Below, piece after piece: positions 11,931 to 23,800 of a DNA stretch of 64,000 nt. The translations under genes were made by a program, and so were the position numbers. The number at the start of each line of letters is the position of its first letter. Within the stretch, counting starts at the first letter, position 1. The DNA comes from Aporrectodea caliginosa (taxonomy: Eukaryota > Annelida > Clitellata > Crassiclitellata > Lumbricidae), in the NCBI GenBank assembly GCA_020284085.1, contig JACEVL010000479.1:262501-326500 (forward strand). Direction: 5' to 3'. The notes below the pieces were generated by a model. It saw nothing but the letters and a program-made list of their open reading frames with translations, had not been told where the DNA came from and searched no databases.

Positions 11931-12660
11931 ATAGGCACAATATTCAGAGTGCCTGGAGAAATAGAGACTAGATCAGTTCTTCTCGAGACTCCATTCGAGT
12001 GTATACAGAGGATAATAAATAATTTTGAATAAATAAAATTGGTAAATAAAGAAAGTGCAGCCATGTCTAGCGGACCGCCTTTGAAGGCATTTAAACAGAC
12101 GTTTCTGTCGTTTTGCAAGTCACCTGCAGCTGGGAGGTCTGATGGTAAGTAGGCTACAACTTATGCACTGTCATCGGAAGCGCGTGGAGAGTTGTGATAT
12201 TCAGGCTCTTATAAGAGAATTTGCCTGCAAGACAAGCGAAAGACGGTCCACATTTGGGTTTTAGTTGATATGTATATTCGTTTCTTATGCAGAACAAGTT
12301 GGCACACACACCGCAACCTATAGGACATTAACGATGCTGATGATATCGTTGCATAGGGCGTATACTGTGCGGTTTAATTTTTCTCTATCGTATTATAAGT
12401 AGGCCTAGGCCTACAGACGCTCTATAAACACTGGCTGGCACTTTGTATTTTTGATTGCTAAAGCAGTTATTGACTTATTGTGCTATTGTCGCCTTTTATG
12501 TCATCAATATTGAGCGTAATAAACCACCAGTGGTTGCAAAAATGACAAAATATTGTTGTAGATAATATCAGGCATAATGAATAATTTTATCCACCTTAGG
12601 TCTGTGGCCTACACGGCTGAGGTTGGCTCACACAACTTTTAAACACTTCCCGGGCCTCTG
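11416..12660 (+). mobile_element. hAT-type element (1245 bp) with exact 8-bp target duplication
   Basis: Ends CAGGGACCCGGGAA and (rc) CAGAGGCCCGGGAA match at 12 of 14 bases. The flanks are the direct repeat GTCAAGGC at 11408-11415 and 12661-12668. The paralogous site at 185-192 has a single GTCAAGGC and no insert. An 8-bp duplication and CAGGG-type ends are hallmarks of the hAT superfamily. It is too short to encode a full transposase, so it is probably non-autonomous. A (TA)n run sits at 11833-11928. Confidence 0.9.
12063..12144 (+). CDS. Possible first coding exon inside the hAT-type element
   Basis: An ATG with A at -3 opens MSSGPPLKAFKQTFLSFCKS and runs to a perfect donor (GATG|GTAAGT). 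It could be the leftover 5' exon of a transposase, or the start of a chimeric transcript. There is no downstream exon that I can identify. Confidence 0.3.
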
Positions 12661-13548
12661 GTCAAGGCACAACATATTTACTGTATGATGCCATTCAATG
12701 AACCTGTTAATAACTTAAATTAATTCTGACAAAAACACATGGCGGTACATAGATAGCCCCTCAATTTTAGAAGGTTGGAATAGATAAAAGTTGAGATGCA
12801 TACGTATTTGGGAGGTGGGATAAGGCTAATGATAACACTCTGGCACGCGAAGAGCAGAAGACCAGCACAGACGCGGGATCGCTTCCTGCTACCCTCCCAA
12901 AGGTTCGTTTCGCAGTAAATAAAATCATGCGTATGGCTAGTTTGATTGCAATTGCAATTGAACTTTATATAGCGCCGGTCATGAGTCCCTAGGTACTGTA
13001 TGAATTTGCAGTGAAAATCAGTAAATAATGTCCTAGTTGCAATAGTTTTTTTTATAAAGGCATACGCACCTACTGCTCAAGTTTTTCAATTAAACATGTC
13101 CATTCAAGCCCTATAGATATCAGAGCAGCGTGGCATCCTATGTTGACGAGATCGTATTCCTGAGTATTGCCATAAATTAAGGCAACTTCTCTACTGGCGG
13201 ACTTGTTTTGAACTAAATATTCGCCAGATGTCGACACGTTACTGCAATTTGCGATCTGATCTCAGCTGCGTAGCTGATAGAGTCGTTTTTATTCGCCAGA
13301 TGGAAGTAGTGGAGCGTAAACTACGCTTAGCTTAGAATTATCCAACCTCGGGATTAATCGTAACGGTAAGCGAATCTAAAGAATTATACTGTAAGTTGAG
13401 ACAGGGTCAATTCCAATTCGATGAATTTCGATCAGGTCGAAGACAGGTCGCAGTAGTTAGAGACTCGTAATCGTAATCGTAAACTCGAGATTTCTAGAGC
13501 ATCCACAAAAGCGAAGTTGCGGGAACCAGCTTATTCACAGGCGCTTTA

Positions 13549-13721
13549 TCAAAACAGAATCGATAGGCAGAGGGTTAAGATCCGGAGAGTCAGGCAGGCA
13601 GACAGTCGGATGGCTAAGGTGGATATTGTGTTTAGAGTTGAAATGGCGAAGGAGGTGAGGGAATCGGGATAGGATTTGTGAAAAAGGAGAGTTTTCAGTT
13701 TTGAGTGGAAGACCTGTGGAG
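13549..13721 (-). pseudogene. LINE 3'-terminal fragment (copy B)
   Basis: Duplicate of the fragment at 1073-1245, nearly identical, ending exactly at the hAT-like terminus at 13722. Confidence 0.6.
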
Positions 13722-13892
13722 CAGTGGCGTAACCAGAGCTTCCCAAAAATTACGCAGATTCCAACCTCTCTGAGGGGAGGGGTCTGGTAAGGGGGTTGTA
13801 AGGAACTTTTTATTTGGGCGTTTGTAATGGCGAATTTTGGAGACCATCTTTTTGGTTAAAAGTAATAATATTTTACATCAGTTCTTTGGGTA

Positions 13893-14125
13893 AATGGGGG
13901 ACTCTGTGAGCAGTTCCTTTAAGCGGCGATAGGCGTCGCCAGTATGTGATGTGGTCAAACTTTAGACAACTTTAGCGTAAATAAACCATAGACATCATAT
14001 ATTAAATGTAAGATGTCTATGAAATAAACCTACCGCACAACAGAGCACACATTTTACCTAGAGTAGCCAAACTGTATACCATCCTGGCGCCACCTATAGC
14101 AGCCATTTTTACAGAGTCCCCCATT
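13893..14125. mobile_element. 233-bp MITE with perfect 15-bp inverted ends
   Basis: AATGGGGGACTCTGT at 13893-13907 and its exact reverse complement at 14111-14125. It is absent from copy A of the duplication (near 1412). Its interior has a small hairpin (TAGACATC...GATGTCTA). The flanks show no clear target duplication, so its superfamily is not assigned. Confidence 0.85.
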
Positions 14126-14699
14126 GCGCATTTTAATTAAATTATATTATTTTGGTTTTTAAAATTGACTCAGCTGAAAAGTCCGAGCAACCAACGTAGA
14201 CTAAAAACAGACAGACTCAAAAATGAACTGCAATAAATTCAAGCATTGAAATTTTTAATTTGTACAAATATAGGCTTAGGCCTACATGGAAGTAGTTGTC
14301 AGTTTTCTATGCACCGTCAGACTGTTACAGTTATAAAAAAAACTTTAACTTAAGACTAACTGTGACAAATTCTTGGACTTTCTAGTGTCAGTGCTTTGTT
14401 GTTGTGTGCGATAGCCAAAATATAGGCCTATACTTGCAAATGGTTTCAGGATGATTTAATGAATGTGAAAATTTTGCTGGCAGTTGCTGAGTTGCGTACA
14501 TATTGCCAACTACTGGTATTGTGCACGTGTCACATATTGCTAGACTGAGACTATGACTTTCACTTTTCAGTGTAGGCTACATATCTGGCGAGGCGAAAAA
14601 CTTCCTCATTCGTGCGGTTCGTGCCTGAACACCCTTGCAATCCAATTACTATATACCAAGAGTCCAAGACCAAAAAACCAGAAAAAGATAATTAATTAT

Positions 14700-15165
14700 A
14701 CGAGACGAAGATACAACCGATTTGCCTCTAGTCTACGGTTCGGAATGTTGGCCAATGCGAAAGCAAGACAAGAAAAGAATTATTACAGCAGAAATTAGTT
14801 TACTGCGGAAGATCGCAGGATTTCAAGACTTCAGAAAATAAGAAACGTTGCAATTAGACCACATTATGGATCGAAACAACTCTGCTAGACAAAGTCGTTC
14901 AACGAAGACTCCGATGGTCTCGACATATAGAGAGAATACCAGTTGACCCAGTAGCCTACCACACACACAGCCATATATAGCAAGATTCGAAGGAAAAAGA
15001 CACTAAGGCAGAGCCAGACAACGCTGGATAAACAATATGAGGATATAACATCACTTTGACAGACACTAAGGGAAACAATGGACTTGACAAATGACCGAGG
15101 AAAATGGAGATCATTTATTCGTACCCATCGCCGCCAATGGCTGGCGTCAGAAACTGATGGTGGTG
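14700..15165 (+). pseudogene. RTE-like reverse-transcriptase C-terminal relic (copy B)
   Basis: Same relic as at 2000-2455. Here the frame opens LVYGSECWPMRKQDKK and ends DRGKWRSFIRTHRRQWLA. The two copies carry different small indels, so they have decayed independently since the duplication. Confidence 0.72.
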
Positions 15166-15339
15166 GTGGTGATGATGATGGTGGTGATGATGATCCAATG
15201 AAGATACAAGGCGATAGTCTCCTGACAATTTCAATAATTTATGATGTACAAACAATTATTTATCATACAATAAAATAGCCAAAATCACAGTCAAATCTTA
15301 CCAGATATTTCATACATTTGATGATTTCACATGTATTGA

Positions 15340-17790
15340 CTCTCCTTCCTCCCTTTCCTCCATTTCGCTCTCTTCCTCCCTTTCCTCCATTTCGCTCTCT
15401 TCCTCCCTTTCCACCATTTCGCTCTCTTCCTCCCTTTCCTCCATTTCGCTCTCTTCCTCCCTTTCCTCCAATTCTCCTCTCTTCCTCCCTTTCCTCCAAT
15501 TCGCTCTCTTCCTCCCTTTCCTCTATTTCGCTCTCTTCCTCCCCTTTCCTCCATTTCGCTCTCTTCCTCCCTTTCCTCCAATTCGCTCTCTTCCTCCCTT
15601 TCCTCTATTTCGCTCTCTTCCTCCCCTTCCTCCAATTCGCTCTCTTCCTCCCTTTCCTCCAATTCGCTCCCTTCCTCCTTTCCTCCATTTCGCTCTCTAC
15701 CTCTCTTTCCCTTCATTTCGCTCTCTTCCTCCCCTTTCCTCCATTCCGCTCTCTTCCTCCTTACCCGCCATTTCGCTCTCTTTCTCCGTTTCCTCCATTT
15801 CTCTATCTTCCTCCCTTTTCTCCATTACGCTCTCTTCCTCTCTTTCCTCCATTTCGCTCTCTTCCTCCGTTTCTTCCATTTCTCTATCTTCCTCCGTTTC
15901 CTCCATTTCGCTCTCTTCCTCCCTTTCCTCTATTTCGCTCTCTTCCTCCCTTTCCTCCATTTCGCTCTCTTTCTCTCTTTTCTCCATTTCGCACTCTTCC
16001 TCCGTGCCCTCCATTTCCTTTCTCCCTTTCCTCTATTTCGATCTCTTCCTCCCTTTCCTCCATTTCGCTCTCTTCTCTCCCTTTCCTCCATTTCGCTCTC
16101 TTCCTCCTATCCTCCATTTAGCTCTTTTCCTCCCTTTCCTCCATTTCGCTCTATTCCTCCCTACCCTCCATTTAGCTCTCTTCCTCCCTTTCCTCCATTT
16201 AGCTCTCTTCCTCCTTACCTCCATTTCGCTCTCTTCCTCCCTTTCCTCCATTTCGCTCCCTTCCTCCCTTTCCTCCATTTCGCTCTCTTCCTCCCTTTCC
16301 TCCATTTCGCTCTCTTCCTCCCTACCCTCCATTTCGCTCTCTTCCTCCTTTTCCTCCATTTCGCTCTCTAGCTCTCTTTCCTCCATTTCGCTCTCTTCCT
16401 CCCTTTCCTCCATTCCGCTCTCTTGCTGCTTACCCTCCATTTCGCTCTCTTTCTCCGTTTCCTCCATTTCTCTATCTTCCTCCCTTTTCTCCATTTCGCT
16501 CTCTTCCTCTCTTTCCTCCATTTCACTCTCTCTTCCTCCGTTTCTTCCATTTCTCTATCTTCCTCCGTTTCCTCCATTTCGCTCTCTTCCTCCCTTTCCT
16601 CTATTTCGCTCTCTTCCTCCTTTTCCGCCATTTCGCTCTCTTTCTCTCTTTTCTCCATTTCGCACTCTTCCTCCGTACCATCCATTTCCTTCTCCCTTTC
16701 CTCTATTTCGATCTCTTCCTCCCTTTCTTCCATTTCGCTCTCCTTCTCCCTTTCCTCCATTTCGCTCTCTTCCTCCCTATCCTCCATTTAGCTCTTTTCC
16801 TCCCTTTCCTCCATTTCCGCTCTCTTCCTCCCTACCCTCCATTTAGCTCTCTTCCTCCCTTTCCTCCATTTAGCTCTCTTCCTCCTTACCTCCATTTCGC
16901 TCTCTTCCTCCCTTTCCTCCATTTCGCTCTCTTCCTCCCTTTCCTCCATTTCGCTCTCTTCCTCCCTTTCCTCCATTTCGCTCTCTTCCTCCCTACCCTC
17001 CATTTAGCTCTCTTCCTCCTTTTCCTCCATTTCGCTCTCTAGCTCTCTTTCCTTCATTTCGCTCTCTTCCTCCCTTTCCTCCATTCCGCTCTCTTGCTGC
17101 TTACCCTCCATTTCGCTCTCTTTCTCCGTTTCCTCCATTTCTCTATCTTCCTCCCTTTTCTCCATTACGCTCTCTTCCTCTCTTTGCTCCATTTCACTCT
17201 CTTCCTCCGTTTCCTCCATTTCTCTCATCTTCCTCCGTTTCCTCCATTTCGCTCTCTTCCTCCTTTCCTTTCAACTACTGATTACTATTGTACTGCGAGA
17301 GGTGCTTTATAAGTCCATAAATATGATAGAATAGAATAGAATTCTGAATTTCGCTCTCTTCCGCCTTTTCCGCCATTTCGCTCTCTTTCTCTCTTTTCTC
17401 CATTTCGCACTCTTCCTCCGTACCCTCCATTTCCTTCTCCCTTTCCTCTATTTCCATCTCTTCCTCCCTTTCTTCCATTTCTCTCTCCTTCTCCCTTTCC
17501 TCCATTTCGCTCTCTTCCTCCCTACCCTCCATTTAGCTCTTTTCCTCCCTTTCCTCCATTTCTGCTCTCTTCCTCCCTTTCCTCCATTTCCTGCTCTCTA
17601 CCTCTTATTTCCTTCATTTATGCCCTCTTCCTCTCTTTCGCTCTGTTCCTCCTTACCCTCCATTTCGCACTCTCCCGCCATTTCGCTCTCTTTCTCCCTT
17701 TCCTCCATTTCGCTCTCTTCCTCCCTTTTCTCCATTACGCTCTCTTCCTCCCTTAGTCCCTTTCCTCCATTTTTCGCTTTCTTCCTCTTT
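15340..17790. repeat. 27-bp pyrimidine-rich minisatellite with higher-order structure (copy B)
   Basis: Same monomer as at 2640-3596 but a longer and cleaner array. A distinctive block (TTACCC(T/G)CCATTT followed by CTCTATCTTCC) recurs at 15761, 16430 and 17101, giving a higher-order period of about 670 bp. A short non-repeat interruption lies near 17275-17350. Confidence 0.95.
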
Positions 17791-17814
17791 TGCCGCCATT
17801 TCGGAACATATGAA

Positions 17815-18750
17815 ATTAGCCTAGGCCTACGATGATTTAAACTACTGTGGGTCAGTGATCGAAATTTCAGAAGTGCCACGAAATTTCCAGAGTCATGAGT
17901 TAGCGTCGGCGAAGAAAAATGTTTGCCGACCTTACAATATACAAAGTCTGCACAATAGAAATTCAACGAATAATAGTAATCTAGGATGTCAATACGTAAT
18001 CTAAACGGTTTGCAGTTTTTGGAGAGCTGTTAAAATCTTTGTGATGTTGCGTTATTGCGTAATGCAATATATTAACTCGCCTGATCTTTGGTATAGCCTA
18101 ATGATATTATTTACTATGATAAATTATAATATATTACACCATCATATTATAATGAGTATAATATACTGTTAATATGACATTTGTACAGATATTATATTTG
18201 TGCACCTAATTAAATGGCTTCTCTCGAGTGTTAACTTTCAAATTTCAAAATATCAAATTTCAAAATGTTTTGCTCCTTGAACATTTAGTAAAACTATAAA
18301 TCATTACCACATGGCTTCACGATTCGGTAGTTGAATCCTTCTTGCTTTGTTTGTGTACCATTTGTTAACTATTTCTGCTAATTGTGTCTGGTCAGCAATA
18401 TGTTTAATATGTTTTATACCTTAACGCTTATGATGTTCTTGGAAATTGAACGTATTTTCTAGTTTTTATATTAATTTCAATAATTGTCTGGTTTGCCAGT
18501 ATTGTTTGCAGTGAAACTCAAACACGACTCAAACTACATCTTATCTACGAGTGACATCTGGTTCCTGCCAGCACTGAATTTATAGAGCAATTTTGTTCAG
18601 ATGACTGCTTAAACTGCTACCATTACAGTGTGGAAATTCAAAACAGTTCGGACGCTCGTTCTTCGTACCCCCTACATACTTTCGTCCCCGGGCCCCGGTC
18701 TACGCATGGTCGCATGCTGATTGTGCGTACACAATTAAAATCCTAGCGGC
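17815..18750. other. AT-rich sequence after the composite element
   Basis: 17815-18083 is the right terminus of the composite element. From 18084 to 18750 it is AT-rich with no gene or repeat that I recognise. Confidence 0.5.
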
Positions 18751-18756
18751 GCCGCT

Positions 18757-18757
18757 G

Positions 18758-18810
<53 letters not shown>

Positions 18811-18895
18811 TAGTCATAAAATCATCACCAGTAGCACCACCATCATCATAACATCATCATCCCCCATCATCATCATCATCATCAAGCCCCATCAT
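18757..18895. repeat. ATC trinucleotide array
   Basis: (ATC)n of about 18 perfect units, then interrupted copies to about 18890. Confidence 0.97.
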
Positions 18896-19119
18896 CAATA
18901 GTAATTGTAAAAGTAATAGCCATGTAGGGTGGGAGCCCCCAAAGAAAAGTAGTAGTTGTATTACTGCAGCCACTACTCCCACTATACTAGCCTATTATCA
19001 TTTTAAAATTCTGTATCGCGCAGAGTAAGCCAACGCAGCAATTTAAACATCTGAGGTTGATAGATCGATCTTCGGCCAATCGTCTCTCAAAATCCAGTTA
19101 TTAAACCTCCACATTTTAA

Positions 19120-19930
19120 TAGCAACTGAAGAAAATCGCCCACAGAGCAGAGACCACTTCAACTTTCGACACAAACCCATCTTTTATCGGCGCCGTCTTC
19201 AATGAAACTTTAGGCGCGAACCGCTTATCGTCTGCTCAACAGGCGCCAAAACTTAATAAACACAACACGTTGAAACAAATCGATCGCGAGTACAAACTCA
19301 TGTTTAACACAGACCACAAGGGAAACCATAGATGCGATAACTTACCCGGTGACTCATGCGTAACACCTTCAATTGTTCGCAAACGGTGTTTAGGAGAAGT
19401 ACACGCCCTGGTGGGTTTGTACACAGAAAACAACGCGTCTTTTACAGGAGTACATTCCTTGTAGCAGTTTCGTTGCACGTAGGCCTACTAACCCAATAAC
19501 TGTGGAAAATCTTTGCGCAATGCGAAGGTGCGTCTGGAGAAGGCTGTCTTATATATGACAAAGGAGAAAAGAGGACTAATCCACTTAATGAAAATGTCAT
19601 AATAAACATCCCTTCCATCTGCATGGGGCGCGAACGAAATGGAACGCTTTACCGACCCTCGCTCGGCCCAGATATCGACCATACGAACCCCCACAGGAAC
19701 GACTCTTAGTAGCAGAAACGAACGCGCAGAAGATGACGAGAGGGAAGTCAGAGTGAGGATGCTTTTCGATTTCAGGCGCCGCGGGAAGTGGAAAAAATCA
19801 TTTCGCAAACAGCGGGAGTAATCGACCAAATGTTGGCAGCGCAATCAGCGGGCGCTGTTGGGAGGTGGCCATCGCGGCGCCCTGCTCCACTGCGAAGACG
19901 GGAACGCGACCATCCCACGCCCTAGAAGAA
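19120..19930. promoter_or_regulatory. GC- and CpG-rich non-coding patch
   Basis: CpG-rich with TTTAGGCGCGAA and AGGCGCCAAAACTT, both close to E2F sites, and GGTGGCCATCGCGGCGCC. No coding sequence is recognisable. It lies beyond the 3' end of the TBC-like gene, so it may belong to another gene or be an enhancer. Confidence 0.3.
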
Positions 19931-20199
19931 ACGGCGCAAGACAGACCGACCGACCGATAGACCTGGTTAGGCTGACCGGGCTGCGTCCCGTTTCCATATC
20001 ATCAGCAGGGCCTGCTCAAGTTTAATGCTCTGCTGCCTTTCCATGAATTTCTGACCTTCTGGAAAGCGATTGCGATCTGCAGCGAGATTTTTACAGGCAA
20101 TCTGTTGATTCCCCATTGACATATTAGCTGTATACCGGAGTATGGAAGCTAATATGGCGAGTCTATATAGATCAAATTCGAATATAATACGAAAAATAT

Positions 20200-20400
20200 T
20201 AATTTCATAATAATTCTAAAAATTATGTTAACGGTACAGCCCTCTCTTAGCGGGACTAATGTCCCTTCTGAGTTCCTATTGCTACCTATAATGCTGTAAT
20301 ATTATAACTTTCTCAATGAATATTACTCGTACATACATTTGCCATAACTGTATGATGCATATATTTGGGAACAATAAACTGAATTGAATTATTGTTAATT
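20200..20400 (+). repeat. Retroposon 3'-end fragment
   Basis: CTTAGCGGGACTAATGTCCC followed by an AATAAACTGAATTGA tail. It resembles the stretch at 34300-34750 (CTATCTAGCGGGAT ... CAATAAACTGATTGA), so both are probably 3' ends of one LINE or SINE family. Confidence 0.5.
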
Positions 20401-20418
20401 CACCTTTTCATTCATTTG

Positions 20419-20424
20419 TTTATT
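20419..20424 (-). terminator. Candidate polyadenylation signal of the TBC-like gene
   Basis: AATAAA on the minus strand, 246 bp downstream of the stop codon and followed by AT-rich sequence. The 3' end is inferred from this motif alone. Confidence 0.4.
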
Positions 20425-20669
20425 ACTCGACGTCCTTTCCATGAATTTAAGTTTAATTTAATTTAATTTAAATTTAATTTATATCATGTTTCTTTTTTGA
20501 TTGACTGATTGATTGATTTCCTCCCTTCAATTCCATTCAATCATGGGATTCAATGATCAATCAGTCAACCAATCAATCAAACAAGCACCGTTCCGTCCAT
20601 TTATTCACTCGTTCATTCAATATTATCACAGACTGTTTTGATATTCCTGCAGAAGATCTCGCCTGCCTT

Positions 20670-20822
20670 CTAACGTCTGAAGCCATTTCGCAGATTCTCT
20701 CTCCTGCGCTCTTTGATTCTTTGTCGAATAATGTCGAGGATTTCCTTACTCTTCTCTTCCTTCACATCTCTTGGCAGATGCTCAAATTCACCGGGTTTCA
20801 GCTCATGGCCAAATACTTCAAT
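20670..20822 (-). CDS. Exon 18, terminal exon of the TBC-like gene
   Basis: Acceptor TTGGAACAG, 50 codons plus TAG. It reads IEVFGHELKPGEFEHLP and then a basic helix. A minus-strand AATAAA lies about 250 bp beyond the stop. Confidence 0.82.
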   Translation of the reverse strand: MEVFGHELKPGEFEHLPRDVKEEKSKEILDIIRQRIKERRRENLRNGFRR

Positions 20823-23800
20823 CTGTTCCAAGCAAACATAACAACACAAGAGACTAATTCCAATCTATTGTTTATTCTTCCCTCTGTCAATACATCCATC
20901 CATCCATTCATTCGTTCGTTCATTCATTCATTCATTCATTCATTCATTCATTCATTCATTCAGCCATTCATTCAGCATTCATTCAGCCATTCAGATCTGT
21001 TTTGTTGGCAAGTTATACATTACCTAGTTTTTAATTCGGAAAAGATTGCTACTATTTGTATCACCAGAAGTAATTTCAAGCTTTGGCTGATCCTTACAAA
21101 TTCATCCATCCATCCATCCATCCGTCCGTCCGTCCACCCACCCACCCAGTCTCAGAAGTGCTCTCAGTCCAGCTGAGTCTCCATTGATCTGGTGCAGTAT
21201 GACTCTGCCAAGGCATCAATAACAGCCGCATCTCAATCATCACCACCACCACCATCATCACCATCACCATCATCACCACCATCATCACCACCATGGCATC
21301 ACCATCACCGTCACCATCACCATCACCATTACCACCATGACACATTTCATCATCATTACCACCAAGAGACATTTGTTTCACCACCACCACCGGTGCGCTC
21401 TCGTTAGCACCTTCACCACCACTATTCAAGTGCTCTGATACACACACATCCATCATCATCACCATCATCATCATCGGATGCAATGCATTCAACTCCTAAA
21501 CAAGATAAATAGTTTGAATAAGTGATTTTTTTAGCTAAACATTTTCTTTTGACTTTGCCAAAGCCTTCGACTGCGTTACCTCAGCCTGTCTGACGTCGTT
21601 TCTGTGAGTTACGATGGATTCCTTGCTGCTGTTGTCAAGATCAAGTTTCTGATAGCCTTCGCCACCAGCCACTGAAATAAAACGTCAGAGGGATATGACA
21701 GTTTGAAAATATGCAAAACATATTGACCCGGTTGGGTGCCTACTACCAGAGAGCATAGAGGGAAAAAGTTGACGTGTTAGGAGATGCGTCAAACACAATA
21801 GGTGTCCAACAAAGATTAAGGGTATCAGTCAGCATGGGCAAACGCCATGCCAGACAGAAGAATACATTGTAATAATATGTATATACTTATATATAACTAT
21901 TGCATAATAATATACTAATGGACTTGACGACATGCTATTCCGTTTAAAGTGGTGTTATTTTCCCCAAAGCTATTAATATAACACACTATAGAGTGACGAG
22001 ACACGAGTGGAAAGATTTGTCTCCATCACCCACTCCATTGCCGTGAGTCTGTCCCCATCCCCATCAGGTCTGTCCCCATTCTTCCCATCCCCATTAATTC
22101 TGTCCCATCCCCATTATTGTATTGTATTGTATCTGAACGCTTATAAAGCGCCTCTCGCAGTATGGACTATTCAGAGGCGTTCTCGGTGTGAAGAAGCTCT
22201 GGGGAAAGAGAAGTGTGTAGAAGGGAAAGAGAAGTGTCTTGAGGGAATGAGCACATAGAACCCAGATAATAGTTTTGCATGCAGAAGAGCGGGAAAGTCA
22301 TTCCAAGCAGAAGGGCCCACAACAGCAAATGACCAACGTTGGGCTAGATCAGACCTAGTCCGAGGGACAAAAATATCCAAGCACAATGAACGAAGGTCAG
22401 TAAAGCTCATAAAGTCAATGTTTTGCAGCAAGGAACAGAAGCATAAGTAGCAGATAAAGGTTTGCGCATAAAGTCAGAGAGATGTTTGCAAGGAGCAAGG
22501 CCTAACAGTAATTGGTTAGTAAATAGTTCATAATTAGTAAGCATTCAGTTAGTAATTAGTTCTATGAACCATCAGCAGCTGAATAAACCGACCTCTGTGG
22601 AAACTCTGGGAGACCTTCGTCATGATGTCCAGGATGGCAGTCGTCGTCTGCTTTTCCCGAACACTGGAAGGTCTTGGTGTCGCCATTTGAGCTGGCGGTA
22701 ATGGAGACCAGTTTGGTTCTGGTTCTTCCACAATCCTCGTGATTTGCAGTGGAGTCCCTGGCTTCGAAACGGTCACAAGCGAAGGTGGAGGAGGAATTAA
22801 GAAATGACTGCAAAACAATAATTCTTGTTTTCTTAATTCATTACTAGCCATTTCAATATGTAATTGAACATAATTAATTGAATATTGAATAATTCAATAT
22901 GCAATCGGATGGTGCAGATATACAAGAAACCAAATAAATAGTTTAATATGCGAATTGAGGTCTTAAAAATGCATTTAATGACTGAATTCTCTATCAATCA
23001 AGTACAAACCAGACAATTTAAAGCAACAAAGCAAACATTATCTGGCTGGCAAATCATCATCATCATCATCAGTTCCTGATGCCAACCATTTTGCGGCGAT
23101 GGGTACGAATAAAGTCATAATTAAACACTGGAAACTGCTATCATTCATATGCAAGTGTGAGAGCATACACTTTATGACATCGAAATTGTACTTTACTGAA
23201 AAGCGTGATGTTGCATTTAAGCAGAATTTTACTCTAAATTGTTTACCTGATAGCTGAATTCAAACTGTTCACTGATGGAGGTCTCTACAAGATCAAGCAT
23301 TCACAGGTGAAAACTTCAACCTCTTTACAGCACCTCACATGGTTACCATTACCGCATTAAGCCATCAGACTCCAATAGATGCAACCATGTTACCATGAAC
23401 AGACATTCAGCTTTATGAGGTCTACCTCATATCAAAGTGGTAGACACCTCACATCAAAGTGTGTCCAAAACAGATATTCCTCTTCATAGTTGTCTTTTGA
23501 CTGCCCTATTATATAATCTATTTTCTTACCATATCTGAGCTGTCAAAAGTGCATCTAAAGGCCAGAGGGCAGGCAGAGGATAGGCAGATGGGCTTAGGTA
23601 CAGGCAGTTGATCATGGGGGCAGGTATGGGCAGACTGCCTGTCTGCAGCCTATCTCCTGTCCTCTTTTCATCTACCTGCCCTATGATCAACTGCCTGTAC
23701 CCAACCCATTTGATTACCCTCTGCCCATCTGCCTATTCTCTGCCCATCTGCCTATCCTCTACCTATCTGACTATCCTCTGCCCATCTGCTCTATCCTCTG

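Larger units (their letters stand above)
11223..17790 (+). repeat. Large direct duplication, copy B
   Basis: Second copy of the sequence at 1-3596, offset about 11.2 kb and in the same orientation. Only scattered substitutions separate the copies outside the two insertions and the minisatellite, whose array is longer here. The homology begins right after a GA/CATG-rich satellite block. Confidence 0.92.
13722..18083 (+). mobile_element. hAT-like composite element with minisatellite cargo (copy B)
   Basis: The left end CAGTGGCGTAACCAG and the right end (rc CAGGCGAGTTAAT) match the two termini of the element at 49729-51834 in inverted orientation. Homology extends about 270 bp at the right end (17815-18083) and a few hundred bp at the left. 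Between the ends are an RTE-like relic, a nested MITE and the 27-bp minisatellite. No 8-bp target duplication is evident at these borders. Confidence 0.6.

Noticed and set aside
21541..21590. FDFAKAFDCV on the plus strand, like reverse-transcriptase motif A
   Set aside because: Only about ten codons, with stops after it, overlapping a well-supported minus-strand exon; likely chance.
22562..22806. Alternative frame of exon 16 (SFLNSSSTFACDRFEARDS...)
   Set aside because: It would need a direct exon 14 to 16 join and ends in a stop; the other frame connects to exons 15, 17 and 18.
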